This document shows, one piece after another, positions 44,522 through 44,560 of a stretch of 44,560 nucleotides of DNA. This DNA comes from an uncultured Bacteroides sp. (GTDB taxonomy: Bacteria > Bacteroidota > Bacteroidia > Bacteroidales > Bacteroidaceae): assembly GCA_905203765.1 (NCBI GenBank), contig CAJKXC010000016.1:1-44560 (forward strand), written 5' to 3'. Every line of letters begins with the position of its first letter. Within the stretch, counting starts at the first letter, position 1. A model generated the notes under the pieces. The model had not been told where the DNA came from and did not search any database. It saw only the letters and a program-made list of their open reading frames with translations. A program made the position numbers and the translations under genes.

Positions 44522-44560
44522 CAATGTGTTTTTCATAGTATTAGATTTAAGGTTAACAAA

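Noticed and set aside
44418..44560. Open frame from ATG 44418 to the window edge with a fair ribosome site
   Set aside because: It contains a consensus promoter and is aromatic/hydrophobic without any family resemblance. More likely intergenic, though the frame is cut by the edge.

Overview
The window looks like a chromosomal segment of a gut Bacteroides (Bacteroidota). Supporting signs are a SusC/SusD pair driven by an ECF sigma/FecR-type anti-sigma couple, many Bacteroides-style -7 boxes (TAnnTTTG, one with a perfect TTTG at 19 bp), FecR/DUF4974, DUF1735 and DUF3667 domains, and acidic residues after several lipoprotein cysteines. I cannot name the species from sequence alone.

Layout. (1) 166-2214, minus: a HAD phosphatase fused to a DUF3667 membrane domain. 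(2) 2362-27238, all plus: a large polysaccharide utilisation locus (PUL) for high-mannose N-glycans. Its first half (GH92 - ECF sigma - anti-sigma - GH92 - SusC - SusD - two surface glycan-binding lipoproteins - GH18 endo-beta-N-acetylglucosaminidase) strongly resembles the B. thetaiotaomicron BT3983-BT3994 locus. Its second half (GH97 - GH92 - MFS permease - GH130 - GH92) adds what is needed to finish and catabolise the core, as in the BT1032-BT1034 type of module. (3) 27266-32749, minus: a heavy-metal-type RND efflux operon whose pump is fused to its outer-membrane factor, followed upstream by a histidine kinase (32890-34398) and a probable structured RNA (about 34450-34692). (4) 34840-38583, minus: a TraB/GumN protein, an NlpC/P60 lipoprotein and a two-gene ABC transporter. 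(5) 38669-44297, minus: M16 peptidase, kdsA, a diacylglycerol-kinase-family gene and miaA, probably largely co-transcribed. A strong promoter leaves the right edge on the plus strand.

How the PUL would work (inference from families). SusC/SusD and the two surface lipoproteins capture the glycan. The surface GH18 enzyme cuts the chitobiose core and leaves Man(n)GlcNAc. SusC imports this, and its N-terminal STN domain can signal to the anti-sigma factor. In the periplasm GH97 can remove alpha-glucose and four GH92 enzymes trim alpha-mannose; only one of the four carries the alpha-1,2 subsite signature. The remaining Man-beta-1,4-GlcNAc is imported by the MFS permease and phosphorolysed by cytoplasmic GH130 to Man-1-P and GlcNAc.

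The main non-coding signals are: a bipartite motif shared by the two main PUL promoters; a 146-nt imperfect palindrome before susC; GC-rich hairpins between PUL modules; a palindromic repeat lying inside the coding linker that joins pump and outer-membrane factor; four exact 11-bp-spaced direct repeats upstream of the efflux promoter; and a promoter/hairpin/terminator unit upstream of the histidine kinase. No tRNA, rRNA, CRISPR array, transposase or integrase was found.
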